From assembly GCF_023073915.1 (NCBI RefSeq), contig NZ_JADPKK010000022.1, forward strand, positions 310,001 to 374,000: a DNA stretch of 64,000 nucleotides. The letters are read 5' to 3'. Position numbers and translations under genes: made by a program. The DNA is from Bradyrhizobium sp. 149. GTDB taxonomy: Bacteria; Pseudomonadota; Alphaproteobacteria; Rhizobiales; Xanthobacteraceae. The notes beneath the pieces are model-generated. The model did no database searches, was not told the origin of the DNA, and saw only the letters and a program-made list of their open reading frames with translations. Positions 27,687 to 35,988 of this stretch are shown here, one piece after another (the stretch's first letter is position 1; each line of letters opens with the position of its first letter).

Positions 27687-28178
27687 TCAGCCGCGCATCA
27701 CGCGTGCGCGGGAATTCGGCCGGTAGGCGAGGCGGCTGTGGCCGGCGCAATAGGACTGGCCGTCGGGGGCGGAGTTGCCGCAGAAGCAGAAATCGTCTGC
27801 GCCAGGTGTCGAGATCGGCCAGCGGCAGCGATTTTCGCCAAGCTCGAGCAGCGAGCAGCGATTGGCGTCATCGATCGGACCGGTGACCATTGGCGCAGCG
27901 GTCTCGCCATAGATCGTCGCGAGCATCTCGTATTGCAGCCGCGGCACGGCCCGCGACGTGCGCGAAGGCGCCAAGCCCCTGTCCTGAACCTTGCGTTCGT
28001 CGATGGTCCGGCCGCGCGTCAGATTGAGGCGGGACAGCTTGCCGATCACGGCATTGCGGCTGACGCCGATGTCGGCGGCGATCTCGCGGCAGGAGAGCCC
28101 GGCCTCGAAATGCTGCTTCAAAAGTTCGATTCGTTCGTCGGTCCAAGTTGGTGAAGAAGTCGGCGAGAGAACAGGCAT
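27687..28178 (-). CDS. GcrA-family cell-cycle regulator
   Basis: A 163-residue DNA-binding regulator. The N-terminal helix-turn-helix (TWTDERIELLKQHFEAG, CREIAADIGVSRNAVIGKLSRL) and the C-terminal Cys/His module (RCRWPISTPG, FCFCG, QSYCAGHSRLAY) are both present. In Caulobacter, GcrA works with sigma-70 at CcrM-methylated GANTC promoters. The linker is shorter than in canonical GcrA and the N-terminus has about 10 extra residues, so this may be a paralogue rather than the main GcrA. Confidence 0.88.
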   Translation of the reverse strand: MPVLSPTSSPTWTDERIELLKQHFEAGLSCREIAADIGVSRNAVIGKLSRLNLTRGRTIDERKVQDRGLAPSRTSRAVPRLQYEMLATIYGETAAPMVTGPIDDANRCSLLELGENRCRWPISTPGADDFCFCGNSAPDGQSYCAGHSRLAYRPNSRARVMRG

Positions 28179-28252
28179 GGTGTAACGGTCCCAGGTTGCA
28201 GATGTCGGCCATCCGCTTCTCGAGATCCGTCCGCCTCACGTCCGGCGCGCGC

Positions 28253-28450
28253 TCACGTCCTGCCATTGTCGCGAATCGACAAAAGACCGTCCTTGATGGC
28301 GAGACGGATGCCTTCCTCGATCAAGGTACGTGCGACGCCGGGAACGCTGGTGCCGTGGGTGCCCTGTCTCACCAGCTTCTCCAGATAGGTGATGGTCGAG
28401 AGCGCCAAGGTTACGGGAATGCGGTCAGTCTCGGCTTTTTCGGTGGCCAT
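28253..28450 (-). CDS. small conserved protein, ribbon-helix-helix-like
   Basis: A 65-residue protein with a pattern suggesting a ribbon-helix-helix or CopG-like fold: a short strand (RIPVTLALSTI), helix (TYLEKLVRQG), turn, and a second helix (VARTLIEEGIRLAIKDGL). No toxin gene is adjacent, so a toxin-antitoxin role is not supported. It may be a stand-alone regulator. It is read toward the GcrA-family gene on the same strand, 74 bases apart. Confidence 0.65.
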   Translation of the reverse strand: MATEKAETDRIPVTLALSTITYLEKLVRQGTHGTSVPGVARTLIEEGIRLAIKDGLLSIRDNGRT

Positions 28451-28649
28451 GGCCGAACGCTAGCCTCTTACTCGGGTACATAAAAGTAACGATTAAGACT
28501 CTATTTAGGTTTACGGGCGGAAGTCAAATGCAGCCTGCGGCGATTGTTCAGCCCGTTGGAATCGCGAAGGAATTGGGCATGACAGGCCACGCCGCGCGAA
28601 CAGGCCGGCGGCGGCGCGGCCCCGGCAGGTCACGAGTGGGCGGACCAGC

Positions 28650-29591
28650 TCAGCCGTGCACGATCGCCTTTTCGATCATGCAATGGATGCCCTTGGAGCC
28701 GTTCACGGTCTGGGTCACCCGCAGATCGGCCGCCAGGCTGCACAGGGTATAGGCGTCCTCACGCGACAAATTGCGTCTCTCGCCGAGCAGCACGATCATG
28801 TCGCGTAGCGCCCGCACTGCGCACTGGTCGAGATCGGGATCCATCGCCATGGTCATGTAGTGCGTCGCCGTCTCGCCGCGGGGATAATCGAGCCTGAGAT
28901 CCTTGCGCAGGGTCAGGCGGAAGCGGCCCTGGAGTGCGGTCTCGATCGCGGTGACGCACACCTCGCCGTCGCCCTGCACGGCATGGCCGTCGCCGCAGGA
29001 GAACAGCGCGCCCGGGACGAACACCGGCAGGTACAGCGTCGCCCCGGCGCCAAGCTCCTTGTTGTCGAGATTGCCGCCCATGGCACGCGGAACGAGCGAG
29101 GAGATGCGGCCCCAGGCCGGCGGCGGCGAAACCCCCATCACGCCGAAGAACGGCTTGAGGGGCAGGTCGAGCCCCCACGGCAAGCGGCCGACCATCCGCG
29201 ACCGGTCGAGCGGGATGTTCAGGATGCGGGTCTCGTGGAAATCGTCGGGCAGGGTGCCGGACAGCGGCTTGATCATGTTCCAGCCCCAATCCTGCCGGAG
29301 CTGCACGTCGAGGATCTCCACCGCGAGCACGTCACCAGGCTCAGCCCCCTCGACCGCGATCGGGCCGGTCAGGATATGGCCGGGCAGCATGCGCTCGTTT
29401 TTGGCATGAACGTCGAACATCTCGGGCGGAATGTGAAACTTGCTGGGGTCGGGCAGCACGTCCGGACCGCCACTGATGGTGTCGACCGTCACCTCGTCAC
29501 CGCTCGCGATGGTGAGGACGGGCTTGAGCGCAGCTTCGAAGAAGCCCCAATGACAGGTTTCGGGGCTGGAATGCAGGTGGTGATGGCTCAT
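28650..29591 (-). CDS. acetamidase/formamidase family protein
   Basis: A 313-residue amidohydrolase of the FmdA/AmdA family, hydrolysing short amides to acid and ammonia. It starts MSHHHLHSSPETCHWGFFEA, as in the family. Characteristic features: LPGHILTGPIAVEGAEPGDVLAVEI, HGDGHAVQGDGEVCVTAIE-type sequence (here SCGDGHAVQGDGEVC). The frame opens 19 codons further upstream without support. It is divergent from the YdcF gene and has no transport genes nearby. Confidence 0.92.
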   Translation of the reverse strand: MSHHHLHSSPETCHWGFFEAALKPVLTIASGDEVTVDTISGGPDVLPDPSKFHIPPEMFDVHAKNERMLPGHILTGPIAVEGAEPGDVLAVEILDVQLRQDWGWNMIKPLSGTLPDDFHETRILNIPLDRSRMVGRLPWGLDLPLKPFFGVMGVSPPPAWGRISSLVPRAMGGNLDNKELGAGATLYLPVFVPGALFSCGDGHAVQGDGEVCVTAIETALQGRFRLTLRKDLRLDYPRGETATHYMTMAMDPDLDQCAVRALRDMIVLLGERRNLSREDAYTLCSLAADLRVTQTVNGSKGIHCMIEKAIVHG

Positions 29592-29715
29592 GGGGCCTCG
29601 GTCCGTTTCATAGGCCCGGGCTTGACCAGGCGATCGATCCTCTTTCAAGAAGATTTCTGAAGATGGACGGCGCGGTCAAGCCCGCATATGCCACGATCAT
29701 TCCAGCGAGGCTCCC

Positions 29716-30519
29716 CTGTATTTCGTTCTTTCCAAGACCCTCGGCACCGCGCTGCTGCCGATCAATCTCTTGGTCGAGCTCGGAATCCTGTCGCTGCTGC
29801 TGATGGCGACGCGTTTTGCCGCGCTTGGCCGCAAGCTCGCCGTGACCACGCTGATCCTGCTGGCGCTGGCTGCGTTCTCGCCGCTTGGCAATTTGCTGCT
29901 CTATCCGCTGGAGGCGCGGTTTCCGGCATGGGACCCGGCGCGCGGTGCGCCCGACGGCATTATCGTGCTCGGCGGCTCCGTCGACACCGATCTGTCGGCG
30001 GCGCACCGCACGCCGGTCGTCTCGCACGCCGCCGATCGCTTGTTTGCGCCGGCGGAGCTCGCGCGCCGCTATCCCAATGCGCGCATCGTCTTCACCGGAG
30101 GCACTGCGAACCTCGTCGATACGGATTCCAGGGAAGCCGACTACTCCGCACCGATCCTGGAAAGTCTCGGCATAGCGAAGGAGCGCCTGATCCTCGAGCG
30201 CGATTCCCGCAACACCTGGGAGAATGCGATCTTCACCAGGCAAATGGTGTCGCCGAAGCCGGGCGAACGCTGGCTCCTGGTCACGTCGGCGTTTCACATG
30301 CCGCGTTCGATGGGGATCTTTCGCAAGGCGGGATTTGACGTCGAAGCCTATCCCGTGGACTGGCGAATGGGCGGGCGTGACGATCTCTTCACCTTCACCC
30401 GCATCGGCGGGGACGGGCTTGCCAGGACCGAGGTGGCGGTGCGCGAATGGATAGGTCTTTTGACCTACCGCATCATGGGACGAACCGGCGAGTTGCTGCC
30501 GGGGCCGGGCAGGGATTAG
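29716..30519 (+). CDS. YdcF/SanA-like membrane protein (DUF218)
   Basis: An inner-membrane protein with a large DUF218 domain of the kind linked to envelope integrity and vancomycin tolerance. There are two N-terminal membrane helices (LGTALLPINLLVELGILSLLL and a second ending NLLLYPLEARF), then the Rossmann-like domain with IIVLGGSVDTDLS, RYPNARIVFTGGT, ERDSRNTWENAIFT and VTSAFHMPRSMGIFR. The usual ATG is missing: homologous sequence extends upstream of the first normal start (TTG 29770). CTG at 29716, behind GCGAGG, restores the family N-terminus, so it is preferred here. Confidence 0.8.
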   Translation: MYFVLSKTLGTALLPINLLVELGILSLLLMATRFAALGRKLAVTTLILLALAAFSPLGNLLLYPLEARFPAWDPARGAPDGIIVLGGSVDTDLSAAHRTPVVSHAADRLFAPAELARRYPNARIVFTGGTANLVDTDSREADYSAPILESLGIAKERLILERDSRNTWENAIFTRQMVSPKPGERWLLVTSAFHMPRSMGIFRKAGFDVEAYPVDWRMGGRDDLFTFTRIGGDGLARTEVAVREWIGLLTYRIMGRTGELLPGPGRD

Positions 30520-30589
30520 AAAAGGATTAGAACGAGGACTGCAGAACAAGAACACAGCGCCGCGCGCGACCGCCGGCCGGGAGGACGCC

Positions 30590-31372
30590 ATGCAACAGCA
30601 GAGTGCAGACAGCATCGATCTTGCCGGCCTCGTCGCCGATCTCAACAGCCTGCTGCGGCTGAAGACCACAGTGATCGGCATGAAGCTGTTCGCGCGGGCC
30701 GCGGACATGGAGGCGATCCCGAAAATCCGGCGGCCGAATGCGATCCACACCACCGACCAGATCGTCAGCATGGCCGCGCGTCTGGGCTGGACCGTGGGCA
30801 TCACCGCCGACGATCTCGTCGGCGCGCAGTGCCGCGCGGTGATCGGCCTTGCGCCGCAGGACGAAAAATGGCTCGCCGGCGAGAACTATGTCGGGGTCTG
30901 GCATGGTACCGCAGAGGACGCGCGCAAGCGCCAGGAGGCGCTGGATGTGGTTCCGTTCGGGCAATATCAGGCGCTCGCGGTCAGTCCGCTGGCGAGCGGC
31001 CGGCTCGATCCGCAAGACATCTGCCTCGTCTATGCGACCCCGGGGCAGATGATCATCCTGATCAACGGGCTGCAATATACCGGTTACAAGAAGTTCGAAT
31101 GGGGCGTGGTCGGCGAGACCGCTTGCGCGGATTCCTGGGGACGGGCCTTGAAGACCGGCGAGCCCAGCCTGTCCTTGCCATGCTATGCCGAACGGCGCTA
31201 TGGCGGCGTGCCGGACGAGGAGATGCTGATGGCCCTGAAGCCGGAACATCTCGCCAAGGCGGTTCTGGGCATGAAGGCGCTGGCCAAGAACGGCCTGCGT
31301 TATCCGATCCCGCCCTATGGTATTCAAAGCGACGTCCGTGCGGGCATGGGCGTGAGCTACGCGAAGAAGTAA
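30590..31372 (+). CDS. DUF169 protein
   Basis: A 260-residue protein of the DUF169 family, found in bacteria and archaea and of unknown activity. Recognised from its core: LLRLKTTVIGMKLF, the Cys-containing GAQCRAVIGL, PLASGRLDPQDICLVYATPGQMI, and GETACADSWGRAL with a PCYAERRYGGVPDEEM tail. Several conserved Cys suggest a bound metal or cluster, but this is inference. It is followed 9 bases later by the reductase gene, so the two form an operon. Confidence 0.88.
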   Translation: MQQQSADSIDLAGLVADLNSLLRLKTTVIGMKLFARAADMEAIPKIRRPNAIHTTDQIVSMAARLGWTVGITADDLVGAQCRAVIGLAPQDEKWLAGENYVGVWHGTAEDARKRQEALDVVPFGQYQALAVSPLASGRLDPQDICLVYATPGQMIILINGLQYTGYKKFEWGVVGETACADSWGRALKTGEPSLSLPCYAERRYGGVPDEEMLMALKPEHLAKAVLGMKALAKNGLRYPIPPYGIQSDVRAGMGVSYAKK

Positions 31373-31381
31373 AGGCCGACC

Positions 31382-32560
31382 ATGAGCTCTGCGAAATTCG
31401 ACATCGTCGTCTATGGCGCGACCGGTTTCACCGGCCAGCTCGTCGCCGAATATCTGACTCAACATTACAAGAGCGACCACGCGCTCAAATGGGCGATGGC
31501 AGGTCGTAGCCTCGGCAAGCTGAAATCGGTGCGCGATGCGATCGGCGCGCCCGGGAATACGCCGCTGATCGTCGCGGATGCGTCCGACGCGGCCTCGCTG
31601 AAGGCGATGGCGGAGCAGACGATGTCGGTGATCACCACCGTCGGCCCGTATCAGCACTACGGTGAAGAATTGCTCGCCGCCTGCGTTGCCACGGGCACCG
31701 ATTATTTCGATCTCTGCGGCGAGCCGATCTGGATGCGCCAGATGATCGACAAGTACGAGACGGCTGCCAAAGAGAGCGGCGCACGCATCGTGTTCTCCTG
31801 CGGCTATGATTCCGTGCCGTTCGAGCTCGGAGCATTCTTCGTGCAGGAGGAGGCCAAGCGCGTATTCGGCGCGGCCGCCTCTCGCGTGAAGGGCCGTGTG
31901 CGTGACATGCGCGGTACGCTGTCAGGCGGCACCGCAGCGAGTGCGAAAGCGACCTTCGATGCGGTGGCGAAAGATCTCAGCCTTGTCGCAATTCTCAACG
32001 ATCACTTTGCGCTGACGCCGGGCTTCACTGGACCGAAACAGCCGAAGGGCAACAGGGCGATTTTCGAGGAGGACCTGCAATCCTGGGCCGCGCCGTTCAT
32101 GATGGCGCTGATCAACACCCGCAACGTCCATCGCTCCAACATGCTGATGGGATTCCCCTACGGCCGCGAGTTCGTCTACGACGAGATGGTTCTGACCGGT
32201 CCCGGCGAGAAGGGCGAGGACAACGCCAAACGCGTGATGGCTGCCAATGCGGGCAAAACCGGCCCCGACGCACCGAAGCCGGGCGAGGGGCCGTCGAAGG
32301 AAGAGCGCGAAAACGGTCTCTTCGATCTGCTCTATATCGCGATCGCACCTGATGGCCGCATGGTTCGCGCCGGCGTCACCGGCGACCGCGATCCCGGCTA
32401 CGGCTCGACCTCGAAGATGATCTCCGAATGCGCCATCTGCATGCTGCGTGACACGACCGAGGTCGCAGCCGGCTTCTGGACGCCGGGCGCGGCCATGCAG
32501 CACAAGCTGATCAAGCGGCTGCAGGAGCATGCGGGGTTGACGTTCAAGCTGGAAAGTTAG
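31382..32560 (+). CDS. saccharopine-dehydrogenase-like oxidoreductase (trans-acting enoyl reductase family)
   Basis: A 392-residue NAD(P)-dependent protein. The N-terminal Rossmann motif is YGATGFTGQLVAEYL near residue 12; YHDLCGEPIWMR-type residues (DYFDLCGEPIWMRQMI) and FSCGYDSVPFELG are typical of the family, whose members reduce lipid or polyketide intermediates in mycobacteria. It follows DUF169 by 9 bases. A palindromic repeat begins 9 bases after its stop. The substrate is unknown. Confidence 0.9.
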   Translation: MSSAKFDIVVYGATGFTGQLVAEYLTQHYKSDHALKWAMAGRSLGKLKSVRDAIGAPGNTPLIVADASDAASLKAMAEQTMSVITTVGPYQHYGEELLAACVATGTDYFDLCGEPIWMRQMIDKYETAAKESGARIVFSCGYDSVPFELGAFFVQEEAKRVFGAAASRVKGRVRDMRGTLSGGTAASAKATFDAVAKDLSLVAILNDHFALTPGFTGPKQPKGNRAIFEEDLQSWAAPFMMALINTRNVHRSNMLMGFPYGREFVYDEMVLTGPGEKGEDNAKRVMAANAGKTGPDAPKPGEGPSKEERENGLFDLLYIAIAPDGRMVRAGVTGDRDPGYGSTSKMISECAICMLRDTTEVAAGFWTPGAAMQHKLIKRLQEHAGLTFKLES

Positions 32561-32569
32561 TTCAGCTTT

Positions 32570-32664
32570 CGTAGGGTGGGCAAAGGCGCAACGCGCCGTG
32601 CCCACCATTTCTCCGCGGTTTCGCTCCGCGAGTGGTGGGCACGCTTCGCTTTGCCCACCGTACG
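32570..32664. repeat. palindromic intergenic repeat, family B
   Basis: CGTAGGGTGGGCAAAG...TGCCCACCA (32570-32607) mirrored by TGGTGGGCACG...CCCACCGTACG (32633-32664), with an inner hairpin CTCCGCGG/CTCCGCG. It sits at the convergent end between the reductase and monooxygenase genes, where it may terminate both. It differs in sequence from families A and C. Confidence 0.9.
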
Positions 32665-32675
32665 GCGGCACGCAA

Positions 32676-33872
32676 TCACACCGCCCGCGCGTCGTACGCG
32701 TACATGAAATCCATGCTCTTCGATCCCAGCGGCAGCAGCCATTTCATCATCTGATTGCGGATCCACGCGCCGGTGGCGCTGAATTCGCGCTTGCTGTTGC
32801 CGTTGCGGCGCGCCAGAGCGACGATCTTTTCCGCGCGCGGGCGTCGCTCGGCCTCGAAGGCCTGGAAGGTGGCGCCGAGCTCCTGGCCTTCCTGCATCAG
32901 CCTGGCGAGGCGCATCGCATCCTCCAGCGCGAGCGAGGCGCCCTGACCGGCATGCGGGCTGGTCGCATGCGCGGCATCGCCGATCAGCAGCGAGCGCTTG
33001 CGCGACCAGGTCGGCAGGGTGGCGACGTCGAGCGTGTCGGTGACCACGATGTTCTCGGCCGCCGCGATGATGGCGGGGATCGGATCGTGCCAGCCGCGGT
33101 GGAAGCCGCGCAGATGCTGCTTCAGCGTCGCGCGGTCGAGCGCGCGGAACATCGCCGCGTCCATGCCGTGCGCCGGCTGCGTGCTCCACCACATTACGCC
33201 GTCGTTCGGATCGGGACTGCAATAGCCGTAGCCGAAGAAGCCGCTGCGGCCGAACGTGGTCTCGACGTGACGGCCGATTGGCCGGCCGTCGAGGACGGCG
33301 TGTGGCACGAAGCCGCCGAAGCCGATCAGGCCGGTGTCGAACGGTTGCGGCCCGTCCGGAACGACCTGGCGGCGCGTCACCGAGTGCACTCCGTCGGCGC
33401 CGATCAGGAAGTCGCCTTCGGCCGTGCTGCCGTCGGCGAAGTAGGCGATGATTGGCTGGTCGCCGCGATCCTCGATCTTGATCAGGCGCTTCTCGAAATA
33501 CAGGGCAACGCACGCACACCAGGCCTTGTCGATCAGCATCTCGTTCAGCGTGGCGCGGCAAACGTTCACCGCGGGCTGGCCGAAACGCCGCGCCATGTCG
33601 CGGTTGATGGAGCCAAGCCTCTCTCCGCCTTGCGAATAGAAGTCGAACGATTCCGCGATCGAGCCCCGGCGGATCAGCTCGTTCGAAAGGCCGATCTCGT
33701 CCATGACCTGCATGCCGTTCGGCGCGATCTGAAGGCCGCCGCCGATGCCTTTCGAATAGGGCCATGCCTCGTAGATCGCGGATTCGATGCCGGCGCGGCG
33801 CAGCAGGATCGCTGCGACCGGCCCGGCGATGCCGGCGCCGATGACAAGGGCCTTGCGGGGACGATAGGACAT
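32676..33872 (-). CDS. FAD-dependent aromatic monooxygenase
   Basis: A 398-residue class A flavoprotein hydroxylase (salicylate/3-hydroxybenzoate hydroxylase type). Motifs are complete: GxGxxG in VIGAGIAGPVAAILL (about 10-15), DG in DFLIGADGVHSVTRR (about 157-165), and GD in LIGDAAHATSPHAGQGASLALED (about 283). It is divergent from the MarR gene at 33969, with a palindromic operator between, so its expression is probably repressed by that MarR until an aromatic ligand is present. The substrate is not predictable from sequence alone. Confidence 0.93.
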   Translation of the reverse strand: MSYRPRKALVIGAGIAGPVAAILLRRAGIESAIYEAWPYSKGIGGGLQIAPNGMQVMDEIGLSNELIRRGSIAESFDFYSQGGERLGSINRDMARRFGQPAVNVCRATLNEMLIDKAWCACVALYFEKRLIKIEDRGDQPIIAYFADGSTAEGDFLIGADGVHSVTRRQVVPDGPQPFDTGLIGFGGFVPHAVLDGRPIGRHVETTFGRSGFFGYGYCSPDPNDGVMWWSTQPAHGMDAAMFRALDRATLKQHLRGFHRGWHDPIPAIIAAAENIVVTDTLDVATLPTWSRKRSLLIGDAAHATSPHAGQGASLALEDAMRLARLMQEGQELGATFQAFEAERRPRAEKIVALARRNGNSKREFSATGAWIRNQMMKWLLPLGSKSMDFMYAYDARAV

Positions 33873-33924
33873 GGCTTGCTCCCGACGTTTCCGTGGTGCT
33901 AGGAGAAATTGCAGTTGCTAAATC

Positions 33925-33957
33925 TCTTAGTGACTAAGATATATATCGACTAAGATA
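33925..33957. promoter_or_regulatory. predicted MarR operator
   Basis: Perfect inverted repeat TCTTAG-TGA-CTAAGA (33925-33939). In addition GACTAAGATA is repeated at 33932-33941 and 33948-33957, 16 bases apart. The whole lies in the short (96-base) divergent region between the monooxygenase and its MarR gene. Confidence 0.7.
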
Positions 33958-33968
33958 CGAGGTCTGCC

Positions 33969-34490
33969 TTGTCAAGGACGAAGGCGCGCGCTGCGCTGCT
34001 GCGGGAGCTCGAGGAGGCGATGCGCAGGTCGTCCGCGCAGGGCGTGCTCTATGGCCAGACCGTTGCGAACGTCGCCGGCATTGCCAACTCCGATCTCGAA
34101 TGCATGGACATCCTGTATCTCGAAGGCCGGGTCACCGCCGGCCGGCTCGCCGAAGTCACGGGCCTGACCACGGGCGCCATCACCGGCGTGGTCGACCGGC
34201 TCGAGAAGGCGGGCCTGGTGCGTCGTGAGCGCGACGACGCCGATCGCCGCAAGGTCTTCATTGCCGTCGTGCCGGAGGCGCTAGAGAGGGTCGGCCAGTT
34301 CTACGTGCCGATGCAGCAGGCGATGGAGAAGGTTTTCGGCGGCTATTCCGACCAGGAATTGCGGCTGCTGCTGCGCTTCGCCAATGAGGGCTACAAGGGC
34401 GTGCTCGCGGCGACCGCGGCGCTGAAGGGCCTGCTCGACACGCCGCCGGAGAAGCGCCCCGATCTCAAGCTGAAGAAGCTTCGTCGCTAG
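33969..34490 (+). CDS. MarR-family transcriptional regulator
   Basis: A 173-residue winged-helix regulator starting with TTG at 33969 behind ACGAGG. Core: SDLECMDILYLEGRVTAGRLAEVTGLTTGAITGVVDRLEKAGLVRRERDDADRRKVFIAV, split into a positioning helix, recognition helix and wing (about 40-105). A basic C-terminal tail (KRPDLKLKKLRR) ends the protein. Divergent placement and a palindrome in the gap make it the likely regulator of the monooxygenase gene and of itself. The downstream end abuts a common Rhizobiales repeat. Confidence 0.92.
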   Translation: MSRTKARAALLRELEEAMRRSSAQGVLYGQTVANVAGIANSDLECMDILYLEGRVTAGRLAEVTGLTTGAITGVVDRLEKAGLVRRERDDADRRKVFIAVVPEALERVGQFYVPMQQAMEKVFGGYSDQELRLLLRFANEGYKGVLAATAALKGLLDTPPEKRPDLKLKKLRR

Positions 34491-34549
34491 AGCGTTTTCG
34501 AGCGAAGTGGATACCGGTTCGCGTCAAGAAAACGCGTCAAAGCAAGAAA
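34491..34549. repeat. interspersed Rhizobiales repeat (AGCGTTTTCGAGCGAAGTGG type)
   Basis: The sequence AGCGTTTTCGAGCGAAGTGG, then CGGTTCGCGT...AAAACGCGTCAAA, is a short element I know as widespread between genes of Rhizobiales. It directly follows the MarR stop. AGCGTTTTC and GAAAACGC arms can pair into an imperfect hairpin. Confidence 0.7.
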
Positions 34550-34556
34550 ACAGACA

Positions 34557-35822
34557 TCATTGTTCCGATTCCATCGGAACGGTGATGTCCCTGATCTTGT
34601 AGATCTGTGCGGCCGCGATCATGCCCCACATCGCGCCCAGCATCATCCAGAAATGCCGCCAGTGGTCGGTGTCGATCACGAAACTTTCGCCGACGGTGCC
34701 GACGAAGGCGGAGAACACCGCCAGATAGGGGCGCTGCCATGGCACACGGACGAAGATGTGTCGAAAGCCCATGATGACGGTCGTGAAGACCAGCGCGGGA
34801 TAGCAGATGCCGGACAGCCAGCCGCCGGACATGAAGGCGTTGAGATAGGAGTTGTGGGTGTCCTCCGGAAAGAAGCGGTGGAATTGCAGAGGGCCGATGC
34901 CGAACGGCAGGTCGAGCGCCATCTCTGCGCCCAAAATGTGCCGGCCGAACCGGCCGAACCGGCCTTCGTCATAGCTCTGGTCGAAGCTCGCGCGCTGCTT
35001 GAACATTTCGGCGATGGAATCGAACGACATCAGCATCGCGATCAGCGCAAGGCCCAGCACTGCGGCCAGGATCGCCATGACGATGATGCGCGAGCGCTGT
35101 GCGTTGGTGCGGCTAGTCAGCACCATCAGCGCCAGCATGAAGGCGGATGTCAGCACCAGCCCGCCCCAGGCGGCACGGGAGAAAGCGAGCAGGATCGCCA
35201 GCGACATGATGCCGAAGGCGATGAGGTTGCGGAAAGCCTTGCCGAACTTGTCGGAAACCACGCTCTGGAGCGAGAACAGTGCCGGCAGGATCAGGAAGGC
35301 GCCGAGCACGTTCGGGTCCTTGAAGGTGCCGCGCGCGCGTCCGTAGAGGGTGAGGAGGTCGTCTCCGCCGGGAACCAGATGGAAGTAGCCGGCGACCGCC
35401 GACAGCGAGGCGACCATCGCGCCGACCACCAACCCGCGGCGGAGCATGTCGAGCCGGGCCGCGGTGTCCTCCGACGTGACCATCGCGAAGAACACGACCG
35501 TCACCGCCATGTACCAGGAGGTCGCAATCCAGCTCACCACCTCGGACTGCTCGAACAGCGGGATCGCGCTGATCGTGTAGCCGACATTGAGCAGGATCAG
35601 CATCAGCACCAGTGGCATCAGGGCGAGCCGCAGACGCAGGCCGGTGGCGAAGAAGGTGACGGTGGCCAGCAACGTCACGATCTCGTAGGGGCTCGGCTCG
35701 ATGAAGACGATCGCGCCGGAGGCGCCGACCAGCCACACCAGCGCGCGCTGGAGGGCCAGCACGCCGGGCGCAGCGCGAACCGCTGCATTCATCTCCCCGG
35801 CTGTCGCCGCATACGCCATCAC
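34557..35822 (-). CDS. O-antigen ligase / polymerase-like membrane protein (WaaL/Wzy family)
   Basis: A 421-residue multi-pass inner-membrane protein with about 11 helices and one large periplasmic loop. That loop carries the family's THNSYLNAF motif near residue 323, whose His is usually essential for transfer of undecaprenyl-linked sugars. In this setting (priming transferase, GT4, Wzz-like gene) it is more likely the polysaccharide polymerase of the locus than a lipopolysaccharide ligase, but the two cannot be told apart by sequence. It lies on the same strand as the priming transferase, 166 bases downstream of it. Confidence 0.88.
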   Translation of the reverse strand: MMAYAATAGEMNAAVRAAPGVLALQRALVWLVGASGAIVFIEPSPYEIVTLLATVTFFATGLRLRLALMPLVLMLILLNVGYTISAIPLFEQSEVVSWIATSWYMAVTVVFFAMVTSEDTAARLDMLRRGLVVGAMVASLSAVAGYFHLVPGGDDLLTLYGRARGTFKDPNVLGAFLILPALFSLQSVVSDKFGKAFRNLIAFGIMSLAILLAFSRAAWGGLVLTSAFMLALMVLTSRTNAQRSRIIVMAILAAVLGLALIAMLMSFDSIAEMFKQRASFDQSYDEGRFGRFGRHILGAEMALDLPFGIGPLQFHRFFPEDTHNSYLNAFMSGGWLSGICYPALVFTTVIMGFRHIFVRVPWQRPYLAVFSAFVGTVGESFVIDTDHWRHFWMMLGAMWGMIAAAQIYKIRDITVPMESEQ

Positions 35823-35854
35823 ACGCTCACGCTACTCGTACCACACCACTTCCG

Positions 35855-35975
35855 CCGTCATGCCCCGCCTTGTGCGCACTGGAGCGGGCGTCCAGTACTC
35901 CGAGCCGTTCGTGGCAGTTCCGCTGCCGGTGATTACTGGATCGCCCGGTCAAGCCGGGCGACGACAGCGTGGCTC
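35855..35975. repeat. degenerate palindromic repeat (Bradyrhizobium family D)
   Basis: GTCATGCCCCGCC at the left and GCCCGGTCAAGCCGGGCGACGACAG at the right are the outer parts of a common Bradyrhizobium intergenic palindrome; the middle has diverged. The inner GCCCGGTCAAGCCGGGC is still a perfect hairpin. It lies between the ligase/polymerase gene and the priming transferase gene. Confidence 0.55.
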
Positions 35976-35988
35976 CGGCACGACAAAC

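Noticed and set aside
28253..28450. Antitoxin of a toxin-antitoxin pair
   Set aside because: The fold is compatible, but no toxin-sized gene overlaps or adjoins it on the same strand.
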